NCBI RefSeq assembly: GCF_016612545.1
Contig: NZ_JAENRY010000093.1
Location: forward strand, 1 to 35,302
Source: Streptomyces sp. MBT65
GTDB taxonomy: Bacteria > Actinomycetota > Actinomycetes > Streptomycetales > Streptomycetaceae
Reading direction: 5' to 3'
Length of the DNA stretch: 35,302 nucleotides
Shown piece by piece: positions 7,655 to 19,200 of the stretch; the first letter of the stretch is position 1; each line of letters starts with the position of its first letter. The notes beneath the pieces were generated by a model. It was given only the letters and a program-made list of their open reading frames with translations. It was not told the DNA's origin and did no database searches. Made by a program: the position numbers and the translations under genes.

Positions 7655-8442
7655 GATTGTTCTGGTGCTCGCAGTTCGTCGGGGAGGTGGATAGCGGGCG
7701 GTACAAGGCTTGGTTCTCCTGCGGCGGCCGAGAAGGCGCAGGCAAGGTGGAGAGTAGGGACACCTACGGGGGTGACTTCGTGGAACCAGCCGGGCGGGAC
7801 GTAAAGGGCCTCGCCGGCCGTGAGTTCACCTTCCCAGAACAGTCCAGCACGCACTCGTTGCAGTTCATCCGGTGTTCCTGTGGAATCGCCTCGGGCAGCT
7901 GCCTGGATTCCTTCCTTGTAGGCGGTGGATTCGGGTCCACGTACAGCAGGGCGTGTGGGGCGGTAGATCTTCCAGTGCTTGCGTCCTTGCAACTGGAGTA
8001 CGAGGTTGTCGGTGTAGTCGTAGTGGAGTGCGAGTCCTTGAGAGTCGCCCCAGGCGGCGTACGCGTTAATGTAGACGGGGGCTGCGGGACGCGAGAGCGT
8101 GGCAGCCAGTTCGGCGAGTGGTGGGTGGGCTTCTTCGAGGGCTTCGACGCGGAGTGTGGCTCCGGCGAGGCGTTGTCGCAGTTCGGCTGACTCGGTTCGT
8201 CGTGGGGCGCGCCAAATGGATTCACCGTTCGTGAGTACACAGACGCGGCTCATGCCAGGGTCCGGGAGGGCCAAGTCCCTTTGGATTGTGGCGCTGCCAG
8301 GTCCTTCGAAGCACGAAGTGGCAAGGATGCGTTCGAGGTCGGCCCAGGTGAGGAGCTGCTCAAGCTCTGGGATCGAGGCCCGCACCGGCTCGTCCGCGGG
8401 GAAAGCAATTCCGGCCGGGAAGATGGCATCGAGAAGTGTCAT
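7651..8442 (-). CDS. JmjC/cupin-like Fe(II)/2-oxoglutarate oxygenase
   Basis: The 263-residue protein has the cupin_4/JmjC-like fold of the bacterial ribosomal oxygenase group. The iron ligands are H140 and D142 (LALHYDYTDN) and H221 (VPPGWFHEV). The stretch LVLQLQGRKHWKIY after the HxD pair is the family's hallmark; its lysine is a candidate 2-oxoglutarate contact. It probably hydroxylates a side chain. Family members act on ribosomal proteins, but in this operon a free or carrier-bound amino acid or the finished peptide is more likely. ATG 8442 overlaps the methyltransferase stop (ATGA), which is why I chose it over an upstream in-frame start. The 3' end overlaps the transferase gene by 4 bases. 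Confidence 0.85.
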   Translation of the reverse strand: MTLLDAIFPAGIAFPADEPVRASIPELEQLLTWADLERILATSCFEGPGSATIQRDLALPDPGMSRVCVLTNGESIWRAPRRTESAELRQRLAGATLRVEALEEAHPPLAELAATLSRPAAPVYINAYAAWGDSQGLALHYDYTDNLVLQLQGRKHWKIYRPTRPAVRGPESTAYKEGIQAAARGDSTGTPDELQRVRAGLFWEGELTAGEALYVPPGWFHEVTPVGVPTLHLACAFSAAAGEPSLVPPAIHLPDELRAPEQS

Positions 8443-9233
8443 GCCATCCTCCGCAGAATCGAGTCGACACAACTTGTCGCGTTGCGGCCGAAGAAATCGG
8501 TGTAACGCGTATCCACTGCATAGACACCTGGATGCGCGTCGGTGAACTCCTCCAGATGCGACGCTTTGCCGACGCTGTCCTCCACGACGATGTAGTCCCC
8601 TTCCTCCAGCCAGCCATGGACGTATTCGAGCACCTCACGAACGCCGACATGCGCGTCCTCCACGACTAGGCGCGGACCTTGCGCCAACGCTCCGGAAGGC
8701 AGGAGCCCCGCGAGGTCGCGCGCGTCCCCGGTGATGAAATCCACCGATGATCGTGCGGCTGAGACAGGGCAATGGTCGACCGACAAGGTCCGGCAGTCGA
8801 ACCCGTAAAGCTCGGCGATGTCGGCCATCCACATGGCGCTCGCACCATTGCCGGAGCCCACCTCGAGGATGGTCGCGGGGCGGAGTTCCGCAAGCAGCAT
8901 CGGGACCAGAGCGAAATCAAAGACGCTCTTGAAGAGGCCGCGCCCCCGCCATAGTGTCGGTCCGCCCGTTCCCTGGCTCATGATCAGAACGTCGTCCGGG
9001 ATCTCGCTCCTGCGGTGTCGATCCAGGCCAGTCACGTCAACAGTCGCCCGCACTGCCCATGGGACGAAGCGCCCGTCTTCCCGCGCAACGATGTGTCGCT
9101 CCAGACGAGCCCGCCATTCCGGGTCAGTCTCCTCTGCCTGTCGGAGCACCCGTCTGTCGTAGTACGTCGGGATCCCCTGCTGCTCGCCGTCTATCCGGGC
9201 GCGCGTTCCGTGTAGTAGTTCGTCGATCGTCAT
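8439..9233 (-). CDS. CmcI-like SAM-dependent methyltransferase
   Basis: The 264-residue protein fits the CmcI family, often annotated 'cephalosporin hydroxylase' although the fold is a class I methyltransferase. The SAM-binding motif I is TILEVGSGNGAS (motif at 124-130). SVDHCPV is the end of beta2, and GDARDL and LVVEDAHVG follow as later strands. The N-terminal helix region DVLIMSQGTGGPTLWRG matches the family. It may O-methylate a hydroxyl group, perhaps one installed by the neighbouring oxygenase. ATG 9233 overlaps the stop of the upstream metallopeptidase gene (ATGA). The acceptor is unknown. Confidence 0.85.
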   Translation of the reverse strand: MTIDELLHGTRARIDGEQQGIPTYYDRRVLRQAEETDPEWRARLERHIVAREDGRFVPWAVRATVDVTGLDRHRRSEIPDDVLIMSQGTGGPTLWRGRGLFKSVFDFALVPMLLAELRPATILEVGSGNGASAMWMADIAELYGFDCRTLSVDHCPVSAARSSVDFITGDARDLAGLLPSGALAQGPRLVVEDAHVGVREVLEYVHGWLEEGDYIVVEDSVGKASHLEEFTDAHPGVYAVDTRYTDFFGRNATSCVDSILRRMA

Positions 9234-10276
9234 TCTGACTCCGCTGCTTGATTGATGAGATGGACACCCCGGTCGAGGACGCGCCGACGCCACACCTCAG
9301 CAGTCGGAGCAAACGCGTGGGCGAGGCGGGTCCGTGCCCACACAGACTGGGGATCGTCGCGCTGCCCCCAGAACCACGCCCGGTTCTCCTGGTGGAGCGC
9401 CGCGACCACCTCAAGCGCGGAAACGGTGCCGAACTCGGCCCCACAGAGTGTGTAGGTACGGTCCGGCAGAAGGGTCTCGCACCAGGAGCCGAGCCCTCCC
9501 CGAACCCGGTAGTGCCGCACGGTGTCAAGCGCCGGTCGGGCATCCGGGCCGAACCGCTCCACCAGCGCGTCAGCTTCGGGCGTGCCCTGCCGCCGCGGCA
9601 GAAGGAGTTGCAGCTCACCGCTCGTACCCAGACCTGTATGGATGTCAAGGTGGAGCACCTCTCTCGCGCCCCTCGTCCACCGAGGCAGGCCCTCGCGGAG
9701 CTGCTCTTGGAGCGAGGCTGGACCGGCGCCGCCGTAGAACAGTCCTTGCGAGGTCTCGTACTGGCCGCCGCTGATGGCCTGGAAGAGCGCCTTTCGTCCC
9801 ATCCGCGCCAACGCGAACAGGGCCTTCGGCAGCAGCGGATCCCAGCGGCTGGCTGGGCGGCGGGGAACGAGCCATGGAACGACGTCCGCCCAGCCCGGAG
9901 GTGCCCCCGAGAACGCCTCGTCCGCGAGCAGGAAGTTGCGGTTTAGATCGATGTTGTCTTCATCGACGCGGCGCTGCCACGCGAAGCCGAACGGGTTGAG
10001 TAGGTGGATCAGGACAACTCGTGTGGAGGAGTCGTGGGCCTGTTCGAGCCACGCCCGCTGAATCGCGGAGCCAGCCACTCCCTCGACACCGTGGAGGCCC
10101 GACGACACGATGACGCATCGCTCGGCCTGAGCAGGTCCGAGGAGGGCCACGTCGATGCTGAGCCTCTCCCCGGCAGGCCCTTGCCCTCCGTGCGGGATCC
10201 GTTCGATCTCGCCGTGCCGTTGCGCCAGCGTACGAAACGCGTCGCTCGCCTCTTCCCAGCCGTACAACCAGTTCAC
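9230..10276 (-). CDS. DUF2817 / M14-like zinc metallopeptidase
   Basis: The 348-residue protein has the M14 carboxypeptidase-type zinc site: H62 and E65 in SSGLHGVEG, and H213 in LHLDIHTGLG. The NIDLNRNF substrate-binding motif is present, with the catalytic glutamate probably E281 (CGAEFGT). No signal peptide is seen, so it should act inside the cell. Such enzymes hydrolyse an amide or ester. Here that could mean trimming the lipopeptide, removing a protecting group (a prodrug strategy) or breaking the product for self-protection; the sequence does not decide. The GTG at 10276 overlaps the NRPS-B stop by 4 bases, so it is translationally coupled to it. Confidence 0.85.
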   Translation of the reverse strand: MNWLYGWEEASDAFRTLAQRHGEIERIPHGGQGPAGERLSIDVALLGPAQAERCVIVSSGLHGVEGVAGSAIQRAWLEQAHDSSTRVVLIHLLNPFGFAWQRRVDEDNIDLNRNFLLADEAFSGAPPGWADVVPWLVPRRPASRWDPLLPKALFALARMGRKALFQAISGGQYETSQGLFYGGAGPASLQEQLREGLPRWTRGAREVLHLDIHTGLGTSGELQLLLPRRQGTPEADALVERFGPDARPALDTVRHYRVRGGLGSWCETLLPDRTYTLCGAEFGTVSALEVVAALHQENRAWFWGQRDDPQSVWARTRLAHAFAPTAEVWRRRVLDRGVHLINQAAESE

Positions 10277-13200
10277 ATGAGCTCCCGGAGTAGTACCGCA
10301 AGGTCGGTGCCGGGCTCGACACCGGCTTCCGCGAGAAGACGCCAGCTCTCCAGCCCGTCCAGTCGGCCCCCGCGCGGGCCGGCCGGATCGAGCGCCCCGT
10401 TGCTACGGGATGCTCGGAGGAGGTCGACGTACGGTGCCAGTGGATGCGCGGGATCGCGGGCGACTGCTACCTCCACGCGGCTCAGCCACTGATCCGGGGG
10501 TAGCGCCTCTAGGGCACCGTTCGCAGCTGCGAGTTGCCGGATCGTGGGCGCCACGTCCTCCTGCAGATGCCAGGTGCGAGGTGGCATTCCCACGGACGCG
10601 GCGATGGCGGCCGCGGCAACGCTCCGCCGAATCACGGGCAGGTCGACATCGACGTCCGGGAAGGCCCCGGTCGCACGGCATCCACGGACGAGCGCGCTGA
10701 CATAGTCCTCCGTCTCTGAGCGGGGATCGAGCACGAGCGCGAGCCTGTGGATGTGGGCTTGGCCGCCGCGCGCGACGAACGACCGCACCAGTTCCTCCGA
10801 GGCCCATTTGCTTTGGGCATAGCCGCCCCGGACGGGGGGATTCGCCGGGAGCGGTGTCTGCTCGGGCAGCGATTCGCGGCCGTACTCGCTGAAGACGGAA
10901 AGGCTGGAGATGTAGTGGAGCACCGCGCCGTCAGCGCACAGGTCCAGGACCCGCCGGGTGCCCTCGACGTTCGTGGCCGCGAGCGTGGTGTAGTCCTTGA
11001 CGAAGGACACGTCTGCGGCTGCGTGGACGACTGTGCCGAAATGCCTGTTCCCATTCTGACTGACCGAGTGGAGGTCTCCGGCGCAGGCGAAGACCCGGTC
11101 CGCATAGTGCTCGATGCCTCCCGCTTGCAGCAGTGCGGCGAGGCGGGCCTCGGCGTCGCCACGAAGCAGACAGTGGACCTCGTGCCCCCGCCGGACAAGC
11201 TCCGCGAGCAGCGCCGAACCCAGGTGACCGGTCGCGCCGGTGAGGAGCACCGGTCCCGGTCGAGGCTGGGTGGGAGTCCCCGACCAGACAGCGTCGGCTC
11301 GGACCCGTGATGTCAGCGGACGCCCTCCGAGGAGCGCGTGCAGTACCCGTCGCCGTGGGCCGAGCGCGAGTGCCGCGTCGAGTCGCGCCTCGTCGACCGC
11401 TCCTACTGGGCAGAGTGCGAGGTCGAACGACGCTGCCTCACCAGCGAGCAGCTGGCCTATGTATCCGGCCTCAAGCGTGGCGAGATGTTCGGCCCGGTCT
11501 CCGTAGAGGGGTTCGAGAGTGTCGAGATCCGCCACGAGTACCACCGCGAAGGCGGCGCCGCGGGCAAGTGTCTGGTTGGGGGGCACATCCGCGGTTGCGG
11601 GATCCCAGGGCGCGTCAGACACGCGCACGACTCGCCCGGCCTGGCCATCGAGGTACCAGCTGCCGTCAAGTCCGTCCGCTTTCCCATCCGCCACTTGGAG
11701 ATATGCCTGCACCCCGTGCGCTCCACCGGCCGACGGGTGAAGACGATTTCCGTCTTGAGTGATGAGGAGCGACAGCAGCCGCTCGATCGCGTCCACGGCC
11801 AGCGGCTCGGAGGCGAATTCGCGATGGCTTCGTCGAGACCGCAACGGCTCAGGTGGTGCGGCTGGCGGCAGAGTTCGGGCCGGACCGTCGAGGTCACGTT
11901 TTCCTTGCCGTTCCTTCGCCTGGTTCCGGAGCTCCGGATCCAAAGTCGCTGTGGGTGCGGCGGGTTCGGCTGCCAGAAGGGCCGACAGGCCGCGTGGAGT
12001 GGGGTTCGCGAACACCTGGCGGACCGGGAGGCGTTGACCGAATCTCGCCTCGACGAGCGAGAGCATCCGGATGGCCAGCACGCTGTCGCCGCCGAGTGCG
12101 AAGAAGTCGTCGTCGAATCCGGCATCCGGTTGCTCTAGGACTTCGCGGAACAGGGTGAGCAACGCGTCCGAGGCGGGTGCGGCGGGGGCAGCCGGCGAGG
12201 TCTCCAGTGCAGCGCGGTCGATCTTGCCGTTCGCGGTGAGGGCGATGGCGTTCACGATGTGGATTTGCCGGGGTATGTGAGCCTCAGGCAGACGCTCCGT
12301 CAGATGGGAAAGGACGGCAGCCTCGTCGAGTGTTCCCACCACGTATGCGACGAGTTGCCGTTGCCCCGACGGTCCGTTCGGTGCTGTGACCACCGCCTGG
12401 CGCACGGCGGGGTGCTCGAGTGTGGCGGCTTCGATCTCGCCGAGTTCTATGCGGTGGCCTCGGACCTTGACCTGACCGTCCCGACGGCCAAGGAACTCGA
12501 TGGTTCCGTTCGGTCGGAACCGCCCGAGGTCGCCTGTCGCGTAGAAACGCTCTCCTGTCCGCGGGTCGTTCCAGAAGGCGGCGGACGTGCGAGCGGGGTC
12601 CCCCCGGTAACCCTGCGCGACGCCACGGCCTGAGATGTGGATCTCGCCTGTCGCCCAGTCCGGGCGTGGGTTGCGGTGGGCGTCGAGCACGTGCATGCCC
12701 TGGTTTCGGAGTGGGCGCCCGTAGGGCACGCTCGGCCAGGCCGGGTCATGCCCCTCGATCTCATGCGCGATGGACCAGATTGAGCCCTCGGTGGCGCCGC
12801 CGAGGCTCACCACTCGGCACTCTGGGGCGACCGCGCGTAGCCGGTCCGCGAGTGTCACCGGGATCCAGTCCCCCGACAGCAATGCCAGCCGGAGCCCGGG
12901 CAGCGGCTGGCCGGTGGCCTCCAGGTGGTCGACGAGCATCTCCGCGAGGGCGGGAACGCTGTTCCATACGCTGACGCTATCGCTGGTTATCCGTTCCACC
13001 CAGCTGGCCGGGTCACGGGGAAACTCCGGGTGGATGACGGCGCCACCGGTCAGCCAGCTGCCGAACAGGTCGAAGATGGAGAGGTCGAAATGCAGGCCTG
13101 CCAGGCCCAGAACACGATCCCCGTTTAGCGCGAAGCGGTCGGCGATGTCCGCCAGGGTGTTCATGGCTGCGGCGTGAGAGATCTCGACGCCCTTGGGCCT

Positions 13201-16200
13201 GCCTGTTGAACCGGAGGTGAATAGAACGTACGCGAGGTCCTCCGGGCGGGCACGCATCGGCAGCGGCGTGATGGCTGCGGCCCGGTCATCGTCTGAGAGC
13301 GGGATGTGCCGTAGGGCCGCTCCCCAGCCGTCGGGCGCGACTGCCCGACGGGCCCCTGCGGTGTCGAGGACAGCATCGATCCGGCGCTGCGGCCAGGCGG
13401 GATCGATCGGCACGAATACTCCGCCCGCTGCGAGCACTCCGAGTGCTGCTGCGGCTTGTCGCCATCCGTGGTGCGACTCGACGGCCACCACGTCTCCGAC
13501 GCGGAGCTCGTCGTCGAGCAGACGGTGTGCCACCGCACCCGCAGCGGCAGCGAGTTCGCGTCGGGTGACCTGCTGGCCCTCAGGGGTCATCAGAGCAAGC
13601 GCATCGGACGCAGGGTCCGCGAGGATCGTCTTGTGAAGCAGCGAGGGACCTGACTGGGTCCAGGAGGTGTTGCAGTATTCGCGCCGTGCCTCCTGCTGTT
13701 TGGCTGGGAGGCCGGGAGCTGTCGCCGACCACCCGCCGTGGGGAAGTCCCCGCAATGTGGCCTCGAAGCGTTCCATCATGGCCTCGACAACGCCTGGTCG
13801 GAACAGTCCTTCCACGAAGTCCCAAGTGCTGACCAGCGCGCCGTCCTCCTCGCGAACCTTGTGGTCGAGCCACACCTGCGAGGTCTGGGTCAGGGCGTAC
13901 ACCACCTCCCCCAGACTGCTGCTGGTCGGCGCCTGGAGTCCGAGCGTGCTGGTGAAGACGATGGGGAAGGAGTGTGGTCGGCCTAGGCGGCGCAGAGTGC
14001 GCACGCAGCGCACGGCGTCGAAGGCGTGACCGTCCAGTGCCTCCCACAATCGCCTCTGCACGGTGGTCGCGAAGCGCCCGAGGTCATCCGCGGGTTCCAT
14101 TTCGACGAGCCGGGCGCTGGTGAAGTCGCCCACCACCCGATCCACGTCAGGGTGCAGCGGAGGCCTGTCGAAGAACGTGACGCCGAGGGCAAAGTTCGGG
14201 TCCTCGGCCCACGCCCCGAGCACCCACCCGAACACCGAGAGCAGCGTGCCGGCTGGAGTGAGGCCGTGGGCCGCGCCTGCGTCCCGCACTGCGCGCCACG
14301 TCGCTGCCTCGAGTCGCACCTCGCGGCGGCTGAAGCGCACGGAGTCGAGCTGTTCGGGATTGACGGCCAAGGGCAGCAAGGGACCGGCTGGGAAGGCCGG
14401 GGCACGGGAGGCGAACTCGGCATCGTCCTGCGTTCGGTCACGCTGAGTCAGGGCTAGCGCCAAGTCCCGATATGCCGGGCCTGCCGACGGCAGCGCGCGT
14501 CCTTCGATGAGCGCCGTCAACTCGCGGGTGAGGAGGTACACGCTGTGCGCGTCAGCGATGAGCGCCGGCATACTCACATGGACCCTGGAGCGGTCCGCCA
14601 ACCGCGACACCCAGACGCGCACCAGTGGCCATCTCGCCGGGTCCGGACGGTGATGGGAACGTTCCTCGCGGCGGGACGCGAGTTCGGACTCGGGGGCACC
14701 ACGGAGGTCCTCGACCACGATCGGGAACTCTCCCGGGTCGGCCAGGACCCGTTGGCGGCCGTCGGAGTCGAACACCGCGCGGAGCATGTCATGGCGTTGA
14801 ACGAGCGTACGGAATGCCTTGGCCATCTGGTCGACCGGAATCGTGGTCTCGAACTCCACGTACCCCTGCGTTCCGACACTGCCCAGAGTCATGTCGTCGC
14901 GCCCGCCGACCCAGTACGCCTGTTGGAGTTCGGTGAGCGGGAAGGGTTCCTCTGCCGCCGTGGGGTCCGCGACAAGCACGGCGGCGTCCTGGCGGGTGGG
15001 CTCGGCGTCCCGTAGCGCCACCTCGAGCGCCGCGACGGAAGAGTTGTCGAAGAGAGTGCGCAGCGGTACGTGCACTTGTAGCCGGTCCTCGATCCGCCGG
15101 CACAGGGTGATCGCCAGGAGTGAGTGACCGCCCAAGGCGAAGAAGTCGGCGTCAGCGCCTGGTATAGGCACGCCCAGTACCTCCTCCCACACAGCGGCTA
15201 GTTCAGCCTGTGCCGGGTGGGCGATGGCCGCCTCCGGGAGCGCGGACCACTCGATCGCGCCGAGTTCCTTCCTGTCGAGCTTCCCGTTCGTGGTGAGCGG
15301 CAGGCTCGGCACGGTGATCCATCGTGACGGCAACAGGAAAGCCGGGAGAGTACGGGCGAGTTCGGCCGCCCATTCTTCGGCCTGCCGGGTTGCGGCCTGG
15401 GAAGCACGCTGGCATTGGGCAGTGGGCACAAGCCAGGCCTCGATGAGGTCACGGTCGAGGCGTGAGGCGCCCGCGCTGACGCCCGTGAGCGACGACAGGT
15501 GTGCGTCGATCTCGGCGAGTTGCACACGATGCCCCCGAACCTTGACCTGGTCGTCCAGACGCCCCAGATAGTCGAAGCACCCGTCGGGCAGCAGTCGAGC
15601 GCGGTCTCCCGTTTGGTATCCCTCGGCGGTGAACGCAGGATCGTCGGGGGTGCCGAGGTAGCCATGGGCCAGCCCAGCGCCGGTGAGGACCAGTTCGCCG
15701 ATCTCACCGATCTCAGCGCAGGCCCCGTCGGAGATCCTGCGGATCCAGGCCCCGGTCCCCGTGATGGGGCGGCCGATAGTGGGCTCTGTCGGCGCGGTGT
15801 ACTCCTCGAAGAAGGCGTTCGACGTGCTTTCTGTCGGGCCGTAGAGGTTGCACACTCGCCCTACCTGCTTCAGGAGGGCCGCGAGCAGGTCAGCGGGAAG
15901 GGCTTCGCCGCCGAGATTCACCGTGCGCACGGTACTCGGGAGGGACCCGGCGCTCAGCACGGTGCGCAGCGCGGAGGGAACGGTGTAGATGAGATGGACG
16001 GGCGCGGGAGGGGGTGCTTCGACGAGTGCCGCCAGATCACGGACCACCACCACGGAGCCCGGCCCAGCCAAAGGCACATACAGTCCGAATACAGACATGT
16101 CGAAGCGGATCGATGCCGTCAGCAGGGCACCTGTGAGTTCATCCTCGGAGAACGCGGTACGCGCCCACCCGATGAGTGCGCGCACGCTGTCGTGCCCAAC

Positions 16201-19200
16201 GGCGACCGGTTTGGGCATGCCTGTGGAGCCTGACGTGAAGATGATGTAGGCGAGCTTCTTTCCGGAGGGCTCCTCGTACCACTCGGGGCCAGTCTGCATC
16301 GGGGATAGCCGGGGCACTTCCAGGTCTACGTCGGCTATCGCAAGTTCCACCTCGGCCAGTTGCAATTCGAGGCGACGTCGGGACGCAGGATTGCGTGCGT
16401 CGAGCGGGACTACGGTGCAGTCGGCGAGCAGCACGCCGTAGACCGCCACGAGACTGGCACAGCCGGGCTCTACCTGTACGCCGATGCGGGTCCCGGCTGG
16501 GACGCGCGCCCGGATCGCCCCGGCGAGCCGCCGCGCCGCCTTGAGGAGCTCGGACCTGGTGAGGCTCCCGTCATGCCCCACGACGGCGGTGTCCGACGGG
16601 TGCTGCCCGGCGTGCTCCACGAACGCGGCCAGCAGATGAGGGCCGAGCGAGCGCACCGCCGGCTCAGGTTCGACGCGTGCGGGGGCCTGTGCCGCAAGAC
16701 CCGTGAGGTTGTGCAGACTCTCCCTCACAGCAGTCGCAAGCCGCACCACTTCTTCCGCCGTGAACAAGCCCTCGTCGAGGTCGAGTTGCAGCTCAATACG
16801 GTCGCGGCGCTCGGTCGCGATGAGTGTGAGCGGGAAGCGTGCTTGGCCACCCTCAAGTTCGAGGCGCGTCCACCGGACGGGTTCCTCGGAGGCCACATCG
16901 GGCAGGTTCTGGTAGAGCAGGGCCGCGTCGATGAGCGGATCTGCGCCTGCTCGGTGCTCGGTGGCGTGCCGGGCCACAAGGCGGGCGTAGGGCACCTCGT
17001 GGTGCGCGAGTGCTGCACGCACCTGGTCTCGGACCTTGCTGAGGACACCGTCCGCGGGAAGGCGCACCCGGAATGGGAGCAGGTTCACCAGGGGGCCGAC
17101 GACGCCTTCCAGTTCGGGTCGGTCGCGGTTCGCGTGGTGGAGTCCAACGAGGAAGTCATCGCTGCCAGTTACTCGGGCGACAGCCTGTGCGAAGGCTGTC
17201 AGTACAACTTCGAAGGGCGTCGTCCCGGAGGTCTGGCAGGTAGCGCGCAGCGCAGGCTCGACGGCCTGGCCGAGCGGAATCGAGTGGACAGCGCGGCGCC
17301 CGTCAGGGACACCGCTGCCGAGCCGCAGCCGCGGGGGCAGGTCAGCCAGGGCGTCGTCCCACCAGCGTTCCTGCGTTTCGAGGTCCCCCCGCTGTACACG
17401 CTTCTCCATCCATGCCGACCAGTCCCCAAGCTGGAGTGGCCGATCGCTGGGAACCCCGTCGAACAACTCGCGGGCAAGGGTGACAGTGGAGCTTCCGTCG
17501 GCGATCGCGTGGTGGCACGCGAGAAGCAATACATGGTGGGTTGGGTCCACGGCGAACAGCACCGCACGCAGCAGAGGAGCCTTCCGCAGGTCGAGACCCT
17601 CGTCGAGCACCTCACGGGCCTGGCGAAGGGCTTCAGCCTCGCTCGTGACCGGCCGTATCTCAAGGTCAGCGGTGCGGTTTTCCCACACGACCTGGACGAC
17701 CCGCCCGTCCTGTTCTTCAAGGGATGTGCGCAGCGCCTCGTGCCGTGCACACAGTCCGGCGAGCCGGGACTTCAGCAATGCCGTGTCGAGCGCGCCTTCC
17801 AGCCGGACGAGTGTGGGGATCATCCATGTGCCCGACGCATCGGTGAGGTTGTCGAGCACCCAGAGCTGGGCCTGAAGCGGTGCCGCGGGCAGTATGGCTA
17901 CCCGTGCCGCCTGTCGACGCACGGTCGTCTCGGCGAGCTCCCCGAGCAGCTCCACCCCTTCGAGCACACGCTCAGTGGGCGCACCGAAGTCGATCAAGCA
18001 CGCTACCTCGTCGGCTCCGGCTGCGCGCAGCTCAAGAAGCCGATCACGGCACCGATCCAGCCCACCGACGAGACCACCGCCCTCGATCATCTGCTCGGCC
18101 GACCGGAGGGCAAGCGCGCGGGCGTCCGATTCCGACGGCCGCAGCGCCTGGTCCGCGCCACGAGCGTGAGCCTGCTGCAGGACGAGGTTACTCAGGGCGT
18201 ACTCGGCGTAGGCCTCCACGGCCGCCGCACGTGTTTCGGCCTCGTCCTTGCCGACGAGCGCGTGGGTCATCACCGTGACCCGCCCGCCCGGTTGGGTACC
18301 ACGGGCGCGTCGATACCGGGCGACCCGCTCGGAGAGTTCCTCCATGGACTTGTAGTTGAGATTTGTGAGGACGTTGAATCCGCTGTGTCCCGCGAGCTCG
18401 AATGTCTCAGGCGCCTGCGAGGTCAACCACAGCGGCAGCTGCGCTTGGACCGGGCGCGGCCAGGTCCGTACGGCGGCGCTCTCCCCCTCGGCGTCCGAGA
18501 ACTCGACGGCCTCGCCCTCCCAAAGTCTGCGCAGGAGTTCGATCTGCTCAAGCAACCGGGCTTTGCGGTCGCCGTACCTGCCGCGGGCCAGCACGAAGTC
18601 ACGGCGGTGCCAGCCGGAGGCGATGGCCAGGTCCACCCGGCCTCCCGAGAGTTGGTCTACGGCGGCCCACTCTTCGGCAACACGAACCGGGGTATGGAGG
18701 GGCAGGACCACGCTCCCTGCCCTGAGCCGGAGGTTCTTTGTTCGACCAGCGAGGTACGAGGCGATGACTGACGGGTTCGGGTAGGGACCGCCGAAGTCAT
18801 CGAAATGGCGCTCGGGTGTCCAGACGGCCTCCAGCCCGAGTTCGTCCGCGCGGAGCGACGCGTCAAGGAGGAGTTGGTAGCTCTGTGCGGGATCGTCGCC
18901 TCGGCCGGAGAAGAAGAACAGGCTGAGCGACGGCAGCCCGCCGTCGGAACGGGCGGCTGGCGCGGAGGCACCGCGCGCCTGCCAGTGCCGCTTGGCGCGG
19001 GGGACAGAAGCCACGGGCTCGCTGCGGGGCGTCGTAGTGAGGGCTGTGACCAGTGCGCGTGGGGTGGGGTGATCGAAGAGCACCTGGAGCGGCACACGGC
19101 GGGACAGCCGCTTCTCGAGGCGGCCGGCCACCCGCAACGCGTCCAGTGAGTTCGCGCCGAAGTCGAACAGGCTGCGGTCGGGGACCACGGCCTTGCCGAC

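Noticed and set aside
16360..18771. 803-codon plus-strand open frame
   Set aside because: It is the antisense of NRPS-B in high-GC DNA, with no domain content and no ribosome site, and the opposite strand is solidly coding.
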